Shown: positions 48,417-59,621 of the stretch, one piece after another | Layout: each line of letters opens with the position of its first letter | Position numbering within the stretch: the stretch's first letter is position 1 | Assembly: GCA_963966185.1 (NCBI GenBank) | Contig: CAWZYM010000409.1 | Location: 435,001-499,000, forward strand | From: Rhabditoides inermis | Lineage: Eukaryota > Nematoda > Chromadorea > Rhabditida > Rhabditidae | DNA: 64,000 nucleotides | Direction: 5' to 3' | Translations under genes and position numbers: made by a program | The notes under the pieces: generated by a model | What the model was told of the DNA's origin: nothing | Seen by the model: only the letters and a program-made list of their open reading frames with translations | Database searches by the model: none

Positions 48417-48505
48417 CCTGTCTGCAGGATAATGGGCCGAAACAGGGATTCTGTTTCTTATTTATTTGTGAACTACTTTATCTGCTTTGTCAATTCCTCA
48501 TTATT
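48417..48505 (+). other. Naiad 2 3' end with hairpin
   Basis: CCTG/CAGG is followed by GAAACAG/CTGTTTC (7 bp, loop GGATT, 48439-48457). The element then runs into GTAAACA satellite. Confidence 0.6.
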
Positions 48506-48809
48506 TGAGATGTAAACAAGTAAACAAATAAGCAAACAACTCAAAAATTCATTTTAAAAGTATCTAACGTGTACTAGACCGAGTACTCAGTTCACATTTA
48601 TTGTTTACAAATCATGTAAACAAGTAAACAAAAAGGTAAACAACGCCAAATCTCTTCTTAAAGGTGTCTAACGTGTACTAGACCAAGTACTGAGTTCAAA
48701 ACTATTGTTCACAAGTGAAGTAAACAAGTAAACAAAAAGTAAACAAAGCTCAAACGTTCCATATTCAAGTAGAATCCTGTTAGAGATCTTTTTTACTTAT
48801 TATCGCAAA
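48506..48809 (+). repeat. Family-2 array remnant after Naiad 2
   Basis: About three 104-bp monomers with GTAAACA pairs and a CTAACGTGTACTAGACC core, leading into the terminal cassette. No gene. Confidence 0.85.
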
Positions 48810-48914
48810 AAGGCGAGCGCGCCGAAGGCGCGCGAGCCTTGGCGCGCAATGCGGCGGCGAAGCCGCTGCCACTAGCGGGCCGGAGGCGAGCGAAGCGAGC
48901 CTCCGGCCCGCTAG
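48810..48914 (+). repeat. Triple-hairpin terminal cassette T1 (family 2)
   Basis: Hairpin i: AAGGC-GA-GCGCGCC, GAA, GGCGCGC-GA-GCCTT. Hairpin ii is a variant GCGGC/GCCGC stem with GAA. Hairpin iii: CTAGCGGGCCGGAGGC and its complement, with an inner GA/GA pair and a GC-GAA-GC cap. The stems are GC-only apart from the ends. It finishes CTAG. Confidence 0.85.
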
Positions 48915-50258
48915 TCGCCTCTCTCCCCCCCTAAAATGTCAGATGCCGTTTGTCTGTTGTCCGCTCACGTACAGGGTTTCTGGGTAGAGTTCTCGAGCTG
49001 ACCTTCTAGACTTAAGTTAACGTGGTCCATGAGACGGCACATCTCTTTTTGCATCTCATTTGCATAACTCCTTATATGGGTTCACTAACAACTCTGGACT
49101 TGAAATCTGAAATTTGTGACACTTCGATATGAACTCTGTCAGTTTTTGACCTAGAGACTTCATACTTGGTACAAGTAACAAGTAAACAAGTTTAAAAAAT
49201 TTGGTAAACAACAACAGTAAACAAGTAAACAAATAAGTAAACAACTCCAAATCCTATTTTTAAGGTATCTAACGTGTACTAGACCAAGTACTGAGTTCAT
49301 ATGTGTTGGTAACAAGTAAAGTAAACAAGTAAACCAAAAATTTGTAAACAACTCAGAAATGTGTTTTTCATGTCTCTAACATATAGTACGCAAAGTACAT
49401 TGTTTGATTGTGTTGTTTGTTTGGCATGTAAACATGTAAACAATTATGTAAACAACTCCAAATCTCATTTCAAAGGTATATAACGTGTACTAGGACAAGT
49501 AATGAGTTCATATTTGTTGTTTACAAGTGAAGTAAACAAGTAAACAAGTTTGTAAACAACTCAGAAATGTGTTTTTAAGGTCTCTAACGTGTAGTTTACA
49601 AAGTACTCAGTACAATTGTAATGTTTTTTTCACATGTAAACAAGTAAACAAAAAAGAAAACAAGTACAAATCTCAGTTAAAAGGTACTTAACGTGTACTA
49701 GACCAAGTACTGAGTACATATTTGTTTTTTAAAGTTATGTTATGAGTATATATTATAAGGTTATATAGCGGAAAGGCGAGCGCGCCGAAGGCGCGCGAGC
49801 CTTGGAGCAAACGCGGCGCGAAGCGCCGCCACTAGCGGCCGGAGGCGAGTTTTAAAGGTTTCTAACATATAGTACACAAAGTACTCAGTTCGATTTGGTT
49901 GTTTATTTGGCTTGTAAACAAGTAAACAAATGAGTAAACAACTCCAAGTATAGTTTTAAAGGTCTCTAACGTGTACTAGACCAAGTACTGAAATCATATT
50001 TGTTGTTTACAAGTGAAGTAAACAAGTAAACAACTTTGTAAACAACTCAGAAGTGTGTTTTAAAGGTCTTTTACGTGTAGTATAAAAAGTACTCAGTTCG
50101 ATTTTATTGTTTATTTGACATGCAAACAAGTAAACAAAAAAGTAAACAAGTACAAATCTCATTTAATAGGTATCTAACGTGTACTAGACCTGCTACTGAG
50201 TTCAGAGTTGTTGTTTAAAGTTATGTTATGAGTATATATTTAGAGGATATACAGCGGA
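48915..50258 (+). repeat. Family-2 unit K
   Basis: Head TCGCCTCTC with ATTTGCAT (49058-49065) and CCTTATATGG (49070-49079), then 104-bp monomers. An internal, truncated terminal cassette (49773-49849) shows that two units were joined. The part 49078-49848 is near-identical to 50520-51293 in unit L. No gene. Confidence 0.85.
49773..49849 (+). repeat. Truncated terminal cassette T2
   Basis: Hairpins i and ii are intact. Hairpin iii stops at its tip (GGAGGCGAG) and joins satellite TTTTAAAGG. The whole right arm is missing. Confidence 0.8.
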
Positions 50259-50358
50259 AAGGCGAGCGCGCCGAAGGCGCGCGAGCCTTGGAGCGAACGC
50301 GGCGCGAAGCGCCGCCACTAGCGGCCGGAGGCGAGCGAAGCGAGCCTCCGGCCGCTAG
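50259..50358 (+). repeat. Triple-hairpin terminal cassette T3
   Basis: Complete. Hairpin ii is GCGGCGC/GCGCCGC around GAA. Hairpin iii has a 15-bp outer stem (CTAGCGGCCGGAGGC). It ends CTAG and the next unit starts TCGCC. Confidence 0.88.
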
Positions 50359-51214
50359 TCGCCTCTCTCCCCCCCTAAAATTTCCTATGGAGTCTGTCGG
50401 TATGTCAGTCGAGGTACAGCTCTTACGGAACGACGATCAGAGATGCCCTTTTAGAGTTAAGGTTCTATGGTCCCTGGGATGTCACCGTAAATCACACATC
50501 TCATTTGCATATCTCCTTATATGGGTTCACTAACAACTCTGGACTTGAAATCTGAAATTTGTGACACTTCGATATGAACTCTGTCAGTTTTTGACCTAGA
50601 GACTTCATACTTGGTACAAGTAACAAGTAAACAAGTTTAAAAAATTTGGTAAACAACAACAGTAAACAAGTAAACAAATAAGTAAACAACTCCAAATCCT
50701 ATTTTTAAGGTATCTAACGTGTACTAGACCAAGTACTGAGTTCATATGTGTTGGTAACAAGTAAAGTAAACAAGTAAACAAATTTGTAAACAACTCAGAA
50801 ATGTGTTTTTCATGTCTCTAACATATAGTACGCAAAGTACATTGTTTGATTGTGTTGTTTATTTGGCATGTAAACATGTAAACAATTATGTAAACAACTC
50901 CAAATCTCATTTCAAAGGTATATAACGTGTACTAGGACAAGTAATGAGTTCATATTTGTTGTTTACAAGTGAAGTAAACAAGTAAACAAGTTTGTAAACA
51001 ACTCAGAAATGTGTTTTTAAGGTCTCTAACGTGTAGTTTACAAAGTACTCAGTACAATTGTAATGTTTATTTCACATGTAAACAAGTAAACAAAAAAGAA
51101 AACAAGTACAAATCTCAGTTAAAAGGTACTTAACGTGTACTAGACCAAGTACTGAGTACATATTTGTTTTTTAAAGTTATGTTATGAGTATATATTATAA
51201 GGTTATATAGCGGA
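50359..51214 (+). repeat. Family-2 unit L
   Basis: Head with ATTTGCAT (50503-50510) and CCTTATATGG (50515-50524), then 104-bp monomers. Near-duplicate of the first part of unit K. No gene. Confidence 0.85.
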
Positions 51215-51314
51215 AAGGCGAGCGCGCCGAAGGCGCGCGAGCCTTGGAGCAAACGCGGCGCGAAGCGCCGCCACTAGCGGCCGGAGGCGAGCGCAGCGAG
51301 CCTCCGGCCGCTAG
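51215..51314 (+). repeat. Triple-hairpin terminal cassette T4
   Basis: Complete, but hairpin iii has a GCA loop (GAGCGCAGCGAG) instead of GAA. The stem is unchanged. Confidence 0.88.
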
Positions 51315-52472
51315 TCGCCACTCTCCCCCCCCTAAAATTTCCTATGGAGTTTGTTGTCCGCTCACGTACAGAGATTCTCAGTAGAGGACTCGAGCTGACC
51401 TTTCAGACTTAAGTTAGATTACTCAATGAGACGGCACATAAATTTTTTCATCTCATTTGCATATCTCCTTATAGGGGTTCACTAGCAACCTGACAGCTGG
51501 ACATAGACTGAAAATGACACTTTTCGACCGAATTTTTGTTATAACTCGCTTCATTTCACAGGTACACTGTCACTACTTGGTACATACAACAAGTACACCA
51601 GACTTATAATTTAGGTGAACAAAACAAGTAAACAAGTAAACAAACAAGTAAACAATAAACACATGTTCAAAGTTCCAGTTTTCAGAACTTCTATGTAAAC
51701 TTCATCTTATTTTTGAGATATGAAGATACCCTTTCAGGGTTATGACAAGATAAGTGTCGATAATCAGATTTCATAATATCACCTCATTTGCATATTCCCA
51801 AATACGGTAAATGTTGTCTCTAAAATAGTTTTCAAATTGTAAAAATCGTTTCTCAGTCGGTTTTCCACCTAGACACTTCATACTTGGTACAAATAACAAG
51901 TACACAGGTTCAAAGTTTTTGGTAAACAACAACAGTAAACAAGTAAACAAATAAGTAAACAACTCCAAATCTCATTTAAAAAGTATTTAACGTGTACTAG
52001 ACCGAGTACTGAGTTCATGTTTATTGTTTACATGTGAAGTAAACAAGTAAACAAGTTTGTAAACAACTCAGAAATGTAATTTAAAAGTCTCTAACATGTA
52101 GTACACAAAGTATTCAGTTCGATTTTGTTGTTTATTTGGCATGTAAACGAGTAAACAGAAAAGTAAACAAGTACAAATGAAATTTTAAAGGTGTCTTACG
52201 TGTACTAGACCAAGTACTGAGTTCATATTTGTTGTTTACAAGTGAAGTAAACAAGTAAACAAGTTTGTAAACAACTCAGAAATGTGATTTTAAAGTCTCT
52301 AACATGAAGTACACAAAGTACAGAGTTTTATTTTGTTGTTTGTTTCTGATGTAAACAAGTAAACAAAAAAAATAAACAACTACAAATCTCATTTATTAGG
52401 TATCTAACGTGTACTAGACCGACTACTGAGTTCAAAGTTGTTGTTTAAAGTTATGTTATGATATACAGCGGA
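51315..52472 (+). repeat. Family-2 unit M
   Basis: Head with two octamer sites: ATTTGCAT 51455-51462 followed by CCTTATAGGG (one base off CArG), and 51786-51793 followed by CCAAATACGG (also one off). Monomers of about 104 bp follow. No gene. Confidence 0.85.
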
Positions 52473-52564
52473 AAGGCGAGCGCGCCGAAGGCGCGCGAGC
52501 CTTGGAGCAAACGCGGCGCGAAGCGCCGCCACTAGCGGCCGGAGGCGAGCGAAGCGAGCCTCCG
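52473..52564 (+). repeat. Terminal cassette T5 with deleted end
   Basis: Hairpins i and ii are intact. Hairpin iii lost its last bases, including CTAG (CCTCCG joins TCGCCTCTC), yet the next head starts normally. Confidence 0.8.
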
Positions 52565-53448
52565 TCGCCTCTCTCTCCCCCTAAAATTTCCTATGGCGAC
52601 CGTATGTCCAGAGTCATAACTCATTACTCTTTTCACGAATCAGGATACAACTTTGCGGTTAAGGTTTGGTGTCACCTGAGACGCGATGGTTACTCTGACA
52701 TCTCATTTGCATAACTCCTTATATGGGTTCCACGAGAGGAACTTTGGACTTTGACTCGAAAACAGACTTTTCACTATAACTGAATAACGAATTGAGGTAG
52801 ACAGTTCATATTTACACCATACAACAACCTAACTAAGACAAAACTTTTGGTAAACATATTATGTAAACAAGTAAACAAGTAAACAAATTATGTAAACAAT
52901 CTCGGAAACCTCAATAACTTTGTTAGTTTTCAAGGTAGACACTTCATACTCATACCATAACACAAGTACACAAGTACATTTATGATAGTAAACAACTCAT
53001 GTCAACAAGTAAACAAAGAAGTAAACAACACAATTTATCATTTAAGAGGTATCTAACGTGTACTAGACCATGTACTGAGTTCAAATTTGTTGTTTACATG
53101 AAATGTAAACAAGTAAACAAATTTGTAAACAACTCCAAATCTCATTTAAAAGGTACCTAACGTATATTAGACCGAGTACTGAGTTCATATTTGTTGTTTA
53201 CAAGCGAAGTAAACAAGTAAACAACTTTGTAAACAACTCAGAAGTGTGTTTTTAATGTCTCTAACGTGTAGTATACAAAGTACTCAGTTCGATTTTATTG
53301 TTTATTTGACATGTAAACAAGTAAACAAAAAGTAAACAAGTACAATTCTCATCTAATAGATATCTAACGTGTACTATACCAAGTTCTCAGTTCATATTAG
53401 TTGTATAAAGTTATGTTATACGTATTTATTTTAAGGTTATACAGCGGA
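52565..53448 (+). repeat. Family-2 unit N
   Basis: Head with ATTTGCAT (52705-52712) and CCTTATATGG (52717-52726), then diverged GTAAACA-rich sequence and 104-bp monomers. No gene. Confidence 0.85.
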
Positions 53449-53548
53449 AAGGCGAGCGCGCCGAAGGCGCGCGAGCCTTGGAGCAAACGCGGCGCGAAGC
53501 GCCGCCACTAGCGGCCGGAGGCGAGCGAAGCGAGCCTCCGGCCGCTAG
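53449..53548 (+). repeat. Triple-hairpin terminal cassette T6
   Basis: Complete, same layout as T3. Ends CTAG, next unit TCGCC. Confidence 0.88.
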
Positions 53549-54727
53549 TCGCCTCTCTCCCCCCCTAAAATTTCCTATGGTGTCTGTCCAGTCTCAGAAC
53601 TCATTACTGAGTAGAGTCTCAGGGCTCTCCTTTTGGGGTTAAACATTGTTTGGGTCTGGCACGCAATCGTTTCTTTGACACCTCATTTGCATATTCCATA
53701 TTTGGTAAAAATTTTGGACCCCTGTAACTTTTTACTGAGCGAGAGTTGAGAGCTGGATTTTGTAATTTAATTATCAGTACCATAACACCTTTCACTGTGA
53801 ATTTTTCCAGATTTTTATCTATTTTTTGAATTTTATTTTATTTTAAAATGTCACTTTTAATTACTCAGAATCACATTCATTTTAATAATTTGGTTCGTTT
53901 TTGAGCTAAAAGGTTCAAACTCGGTACAGGTAACAAATAAACAAGTTCAATTTTTTGGTAAACAACAACAGTAAACAAGTAAACAAATAAGTAAACAACT
54001 CCAAATCTCATTTTTAAGGTATCTAACGTGTACTAGACCAAGTACTGAGATCAGATTTGTTGTTTACAACTGAAGTAAACAAGTAAACAAGTATGTAAAC
54101 AACTCAGAAAGGTCTTTTAAAGGTCTCTAACATGTAGTACACAAATTACTGAGTTCGATTTTGTTGTTTGTTTCTGATGTAAACAAGTAAACAAATAAAT
54201 AAACAACTTCAAATCTCATTTTAAAGGTATCTAACGTGTACCAGACCAAGTACTGAGTTCATATTTGTTGTTTACAAGTGAAGTAAACAAGTAAACAAGT
54301 TTGTAAACAACTCAGAAATATGTTTTAAAGGTCTTTAACATATAGTACACAAAGTACTCAGTTCGATTTTGTTGTTTATTTGGCTTGTAAACAAGTAAAC
54401 AAGAACGTGAACAACCACAAATCTCATTTTGAAGATATCTAACGTGTACTAGACCAAGTACTGAGTTCATATTTGTTGTTTACAAGTGAAGTAAACAAGT
54501 AAACAACTTTGTAAACAACTCAGAAATGTGTTTTTAAGTCTTTAACGTGTAGTATACAAAGTACTCAGTTCTATTTCATTGCTTATTTGACATGAAAACA
54601 AGTAAAAAAAATAAACAAGTACAAATCTCATTTATTAGGTATCTAACGTGTACTAGATCGAGTACTGAGTTCAAAGTTGTTGTTTAAAGTTATGTTTTGA
54701 GTATATACTTAGAGATTATACAGCGGA
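53549..54727 (+). repeat. Family-2 unit O
   Basis: Head with ATTTGCAT (53685-53692) and a different perfect CArG sequence, CCATATTTGG (53696-53705). Alternating monomer types then follow: a GTACT/AGTAC hairpin around AGACCA, and an AGTAC/GTACT hairpin around ACAAA. No gene. Confidence 0.85.
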
Positions 54728-54827
54728 AAGACGAGCGCGCCGAAGGCGCGCGAGCCTTGGAGCAAACGCGGCGCGAAGCGCCGCCACTAGCGGCCGGAGG
54801 CGAGCGAAGCGAGCCTCCGGCCGCTAG
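54728..54827 (+). repeat. Triple-hairpin terminal cassette T7
   Basis: Complete, with AAGAC replacing AAGGC in hairpin i, which breaks one pair. Ends CTAG, next unit TCACC. Confidence 0.85.
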
Positions 54828-55778
54828 TCACCCGCCCACCCCTATAAATTGTGCTATGGTGTTTGTTTGTCTGTCCGCAGTTGTATCTCATGTTGTAGTT
54901 ATCGTTGGGGGTTAAGGTATGGAAATTAGATCCTAGGTGGTCCTGGTATGCAATCGTTTACCTGGCGTCCTGATCTGACTATTCCTTATATAGGTTCTCC
55001 CTAGAAAATTAGCATATTTGAGAACATAGAATCTGAGATATGGCCAGTTCTATGTAAACTATTGTTAGTTTTAGAGCTATTGAGTTGCCCTTTTAGGGTA
55101 AGGGTACTGTAGGGTCGGTGATTCAAATTTTGACTAATGACCTCATTTGCATAATTCCAAATATGGTAATGTTGTATCTCGGTCAGTTTAGATGCCAAAG
55201 AGTCCAAACTTGGTATGCGACCTGGAGACAAGTCAGCGATGTTGTTGTTTACATGTTTGTCAACAAGTAAACAACTTTGTAAACAAATTAAAAGTTTGTT
55301 CTGAAGATATCTAAGATGATGTAGACTTGGAGGCGAGTTCAAAAATGTTGTTTACAGATGATGTAAACAAGTAAACAACTTTGTAAACAACCTGAAAATG
55401 TGTTTCAAAGATGTCAGATGTTTAGTGACATTCTTGGTGAGTTCAAAAAAGTTGTTTACAGATGTTGTAAACAAGTAAACAAATATGTAAACAACCTGAA
55501 AACGTGTTTCAAAGGTGTATAACGTGCAGTAGACTTGGAGGCGAGTTCAAAAATGTTGTTTGCGTAAAGTGTGAACAAGTAAACAAATTTGTAAACAACG
55601 TTCAATTGTCTTCATTTTTGGTATTTCGTATTGTAATGTACTTCTTAATTGGTTTAAAAGCCTGTGGACATAATTTAGTTATGAAATTAGATTCGAGTGA
55701 TGATTTCAGTTTTGATGTTTAAGTGTTGAGGCCGCCGAAGGCGGCCCTAGCCCGAGCGGCGCGCCAGCGCTGCTCGGG
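54828..55778 (+). repeat. Family-2-like unit P with a different terminus
   Basis: Head TCACCCGCC, then GTGCTATGGTG. ATTTGCAT (55145-55152) precedes a third perfect CArG version, CCAAATATGG (55157-55166). Monomers are diverged but keep GTAAACA clusters. The terminus has GGCCGCC/GGCGGCC around GAA (55732-55748) and CCCGAGC.../...GCTCGGG (55751-55778), a stem of about 12 bp. The next unit is family 1. The 72-codon frame at 55504-55722 is not supported as a gene. Confidence 0.75.
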
Positions 55779-58509
55779 TCTGGTGTAAGTGTAAAATGCC
55801 CTATGGTGTCTGTACGTCCATCGCTCTACCGCGCCACCCACTACTCCTATCTAGCCAAACGTGACATCGATCCGATGGTCTCGGTCCCGAGATGCAGGAT
55901 TCCAATTTTCAGATCTTTATCTCTCATATCCGCGGAGCTATAAGCTCAAGAATGTCCGACGAAATAGCGCGTGATCAGAGAGAGTCAGACACAAAAGCGG
56001 CGAAATAGTGTGTCAGATGAAGAGACGGGTCACTGGCAAATCGGCTGCGGCGAGTAGACCTTACAAGAACGAGTACTGCGAATCGCAGACTTCTGCTATC
56101 GAGAAACGGTTTCGACGTCACTCCTCTACACTCCCTTACCTACAAATCTGCCCGTAATCTTTTTATAACACCTCCTGGTTTTCTTTCACGAAGTGATTTA
56201 ATCGAGGCGAGGCGACACCAAACAGTTGTCGCGGGCTGTTCAAGAAAACTAGGCAACCGTGTAAGGTCTCCCTTTACTACAACATGCATATAGGTGGCCA
56301 CTACACTTCTACGAAAATTTGCATCTTTTTGTGACCCCTGACGCTCGCTATCAATTAAATTCCTCTAATCGACGCCACTTTATTGCCCCGCGACGAGAGA
56401 GTGTGGCGAGGTGAGAGTGCGCCAGCTGCCAGTCTGTCTGATGTCAGAGAAAGAGACAGTCAATTGTGCAAACGACCGAGAACATCACCACGCACTACGA
56501 AACAGCTCACCACACTCCAACAAACTGCGCGATTACTATATTCTGAGGAAATACAATAAAACATTACTATATGCACTCACGTCCTTCTATATTCAATCAT
56601 AGAAGTGAGGCGAGGCGAAATACTATGTAACCTCCTTTTCTCATCCCATTCCTTTTCTCATCCATCATTTTCGTCTCTCTCTTCATCTACCGATATATTT
56701 TGACCGCGGAGGCGCGCGGAGCGTGCCGGAGCGCTTTCTATGTGCATACGAGAAAGTGAACGATCAGAGAGTCGGAGAAAATTCATATCAGTAGCAGTGA
56801 TTAATGCATTCTTACTATTACTGATCTACTGATAGAATTTGACCGCGGAGGCGCGCGGAGCGTGCCGGAGCGCTTTCTATGTGCATACGAGAGAGTGAAA
56901 GATCAGAGAGTCGGAGATAATTCATATCAGTAGCAGTGATCAATGCATTCTTACTATTACTGATCTACTGATATATTTTGACCGCGGAGGCGCGCGGAGC
57001 GTGCCGGAGCGCTTTCTATGTGCATACGAGAGAGTGAAAGATCAGAGAGTCGGAGAAAATTCATATCAGTAGCAGTGATCAATGCATTCTTACTATTACT
57101 GATCTACTGATATATTTTGACCGCGGAGGCGCGCGGAGCGTGCCGGAGCGCTTTCTATGTGCATACGAGAGAGTGAAAGATCAGAGATTCGGAGAAAATT
57201 CATATCAGTAGCAGTGATCAATATTTATTCTTATTATTACTGATCTACTGATAGGCTCTGACCGCGAAGGCGCGCGGAGCGTGCCGGAGCGCTTTCTATG
57301 TGCATACGAGAAAGTGAACGATCAGAGAGTCGGAGAAAATTCATATCAGTAGCAGTGATCAATGCATTCTTACTATTACTGATCTACTGATATATTTTGA
57401 CCGCGGAGGCGCGCGGAGCGTGCCGGAGCGCTTTCTATGTGCATACGAGAGAAAGAAAGATCAGAGAGTCGGAGAAAATTCATATCAGTAGCAGTGATCA
57501 ATGCATTCTTACTATTACTGATCTACTGATATATTTTGACCGCGGAGGCGCGCGGAGCGTGCCGGAGCGCTTTCTATGTGCATACGAGAAAGTGAACGAT
57601 CAGAGAGTCGGAGAAAATTCATATCAGTAGCAGTGATCAATGCATTCTTACTATTACTGATCTACTGATAGAATTTGACCGCGGAGGCGCGCGGAGCGTG
57701 CCGGAGCGCTTTCTATGTGCATACGAGAGAAAGAAAGATCAGAGAGTCGGAGAAAATTCATATCAGTAGCAGTGATCAATGCATTCTTACTATTACTGAT
57801 CTACTGATAGAATTTGACCGCGGAGGCGCGCGGAGCGTGCCGGAGCGCTTTCTATGTGCATACGAGAGAGTAAAAGATCAGAGAGTAGGAGAGAAGGCAT
57901 ATCAGTATCAGTGATCAGTATAATATTATAATTACTGATCTACTGATCGGCTTTGACCGCGGATGCGCGCGAAGCGTGCCGGAGCGCTTTCTATGTGCGT
58001 ACGAAAGAGTAAAAGCTCAGAGAGTGGGAGAGAAGGCATATTAAGATCAGTGATCAGTATATTATTATAATTACTGATTCACTGATCGGCTTTGACCGCG
58101 GAGGCGCGCGAAGCGTGCCGGAGCGCCCTCCATGTGCATACGAGAGAGTAAAATATCAGAGAGTAGGAGAAAATGCAAATCAGTATCAGTGATCATTAGT
58201 GTTATTTTTATTACTGATCTACTGATATGCTCTGACAGCGGAGCGTGCCGGAGCGCCTTCTATGAGCATAGTAAATACATCTGTAGAAAAACAGTCAACC
58301 AGATACTATCAACCAGATAGACTGTGACACTTTCTAATTATTTAAATTTACTGTAAATAAAAAAGGAAATAAATAAAGATTAGTCATCTACTGGAAGACT
58401 GACAACAGCACTTCTAGCACAGCTCCTAATAGCACTTCCAGAGCACATATCAAATCAATCTATATATCAATCGATAGATAATTTTCTCCTCTATTTCATA
58501 CCTGTATTT
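55779..58509 (+). repeat. Family-1 unit Q
   Basis: Head 55779 to about 56680 is near-identical to 58531 to about 59430. The (TC)n tract is deleted here: the head joins straight into GATATATTTTGACCGCGG. The array (to about 58240) and tail follow. No gene. Confidence 0.85.
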
Positions 58510-58530
58510 CTAGCGCGCGAAGCGCGCTAG
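58510..58530 (+). repeat. Terminal hairpin, family 1
   Basis: Standard arms CTAGCGCGC and GCGCGCTAG around GAA. The next unit begins TCTGG, exactly like unit Q. Confidence 0.85.
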
Positions 58531-59566
58531 TCTGGTGTAAGTGTAAAATGCCCTATGGTGTCTGTACGTCCATCGCTCTACCGCGCCACCCACTACTCCT
58601 ATCTAGCCAAACGTGACATCGATCCGATGGTCTCGGTCCCGAGATGCAGGATTCCAATTTTCAGATCTTTATCTCTCATATCCGCGGAGCTATAAGCTCA
58701 AGAATGTCCGACGAAATAGCGCGTGATCAGAGAGAGTCAGACACAAAAGCGGCGAAATAGTGTGTCAGATGAAGAGACGGGTCACTGGCAAATCGGCTGC
58801 GGCGAGTAGACCTTACAAGAACGAGTACTGCGAATCGCAGACTTCTGCTATCGAGAAACGGTTTCGACGTCACTCCTCTACACTCCCTTACCTACAAATC
58901 TGCCCGTAATCTTTTTATAACACCTCCTGGTTTTCTTTCACGAAGTGATTTAATCGAGGCGAGGCGACACCAAACAGTTGTCGCGGGCTGTTCAAGAAAA
59001 CTAGGCAACCGTGTAAGGTCTCCCTTTACTACAACATGCATATAGGTGGCCACTACACTTCTACGAAAATTTGCATCTTTTTGTGACCCCTGACGCTCGC
59101 TATCAATTAAATTCCTCTAATCGACGCCACTTTATTGCCCCGCGACGAGAGAGTGTGGCGAGGTGAGAGTGCGCCAGCTGCCAGTCTGTCTGATGTCAGA
59201 GAAAGAGACAGTCAATTGTGCAAACGACCGAGAACATCACCACGCACTACGAAACAGCTCACCACACTCCAACAAACTGCGCGATTACTATATTCTGAGG
59301 AAATACAATAAAACATTACTATATGCACTCACGTCCTTCTATATTCAATCATAGAAGTGAGGCGAGGCGAAATACTATGTAACCTCCTTTTCTCATCCCA
59401 TTCCTTTTCTCATCCATCATTTTCGTCTCTCTCTCTCTCTCTCTCTCCCTCTCTCTCTCTCTCTCTTCCTCTATCTCTCTCTTATATTATGACTTTAGAT
59501 TAGTGATAACTATGAAGTCTACTTGGATCTAAAATCAATAATAATTGTCAACCAGCTGCTCCTCCT

Positions 59567-59621
<55 letters not shown>

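Larger units (their letters stand above)
44503..48505 (+). mobile_element. Naiad-type Penelope-like retroelement, copy 2 (near full length)
   Basis: About 4 kb inserted in a family-2 array; satellite sequence resumes at ATGTAAACAAG near 48512. It contains a structured leader, an open GIY-YIG/RT frame with no internal stop, and a short 3' part. The 5' end has a CTCTC-GCGT/ACGC-GAGAG hairpin (44503-44526). Ends are approximate and I did not find a clear target duplication. Confidence 0.85.

Noticed and set aside
48321..48442. A hammerhead in Naiad 2 (CTGATGA at 48321, GAAA at 48439)
   Set aside because: The bases next to the two core pieces do not form a proper stem II, the spacing is about 110 nt, and GAAA sits in its own GAAACAG/CTGTTTC hairpin.
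48915..54827. CRISPR array or bacterial repeat origin
   Set aside because: Monomers are 104 or 139 bp with no unique spacers, and the mobile elements are animal-type.
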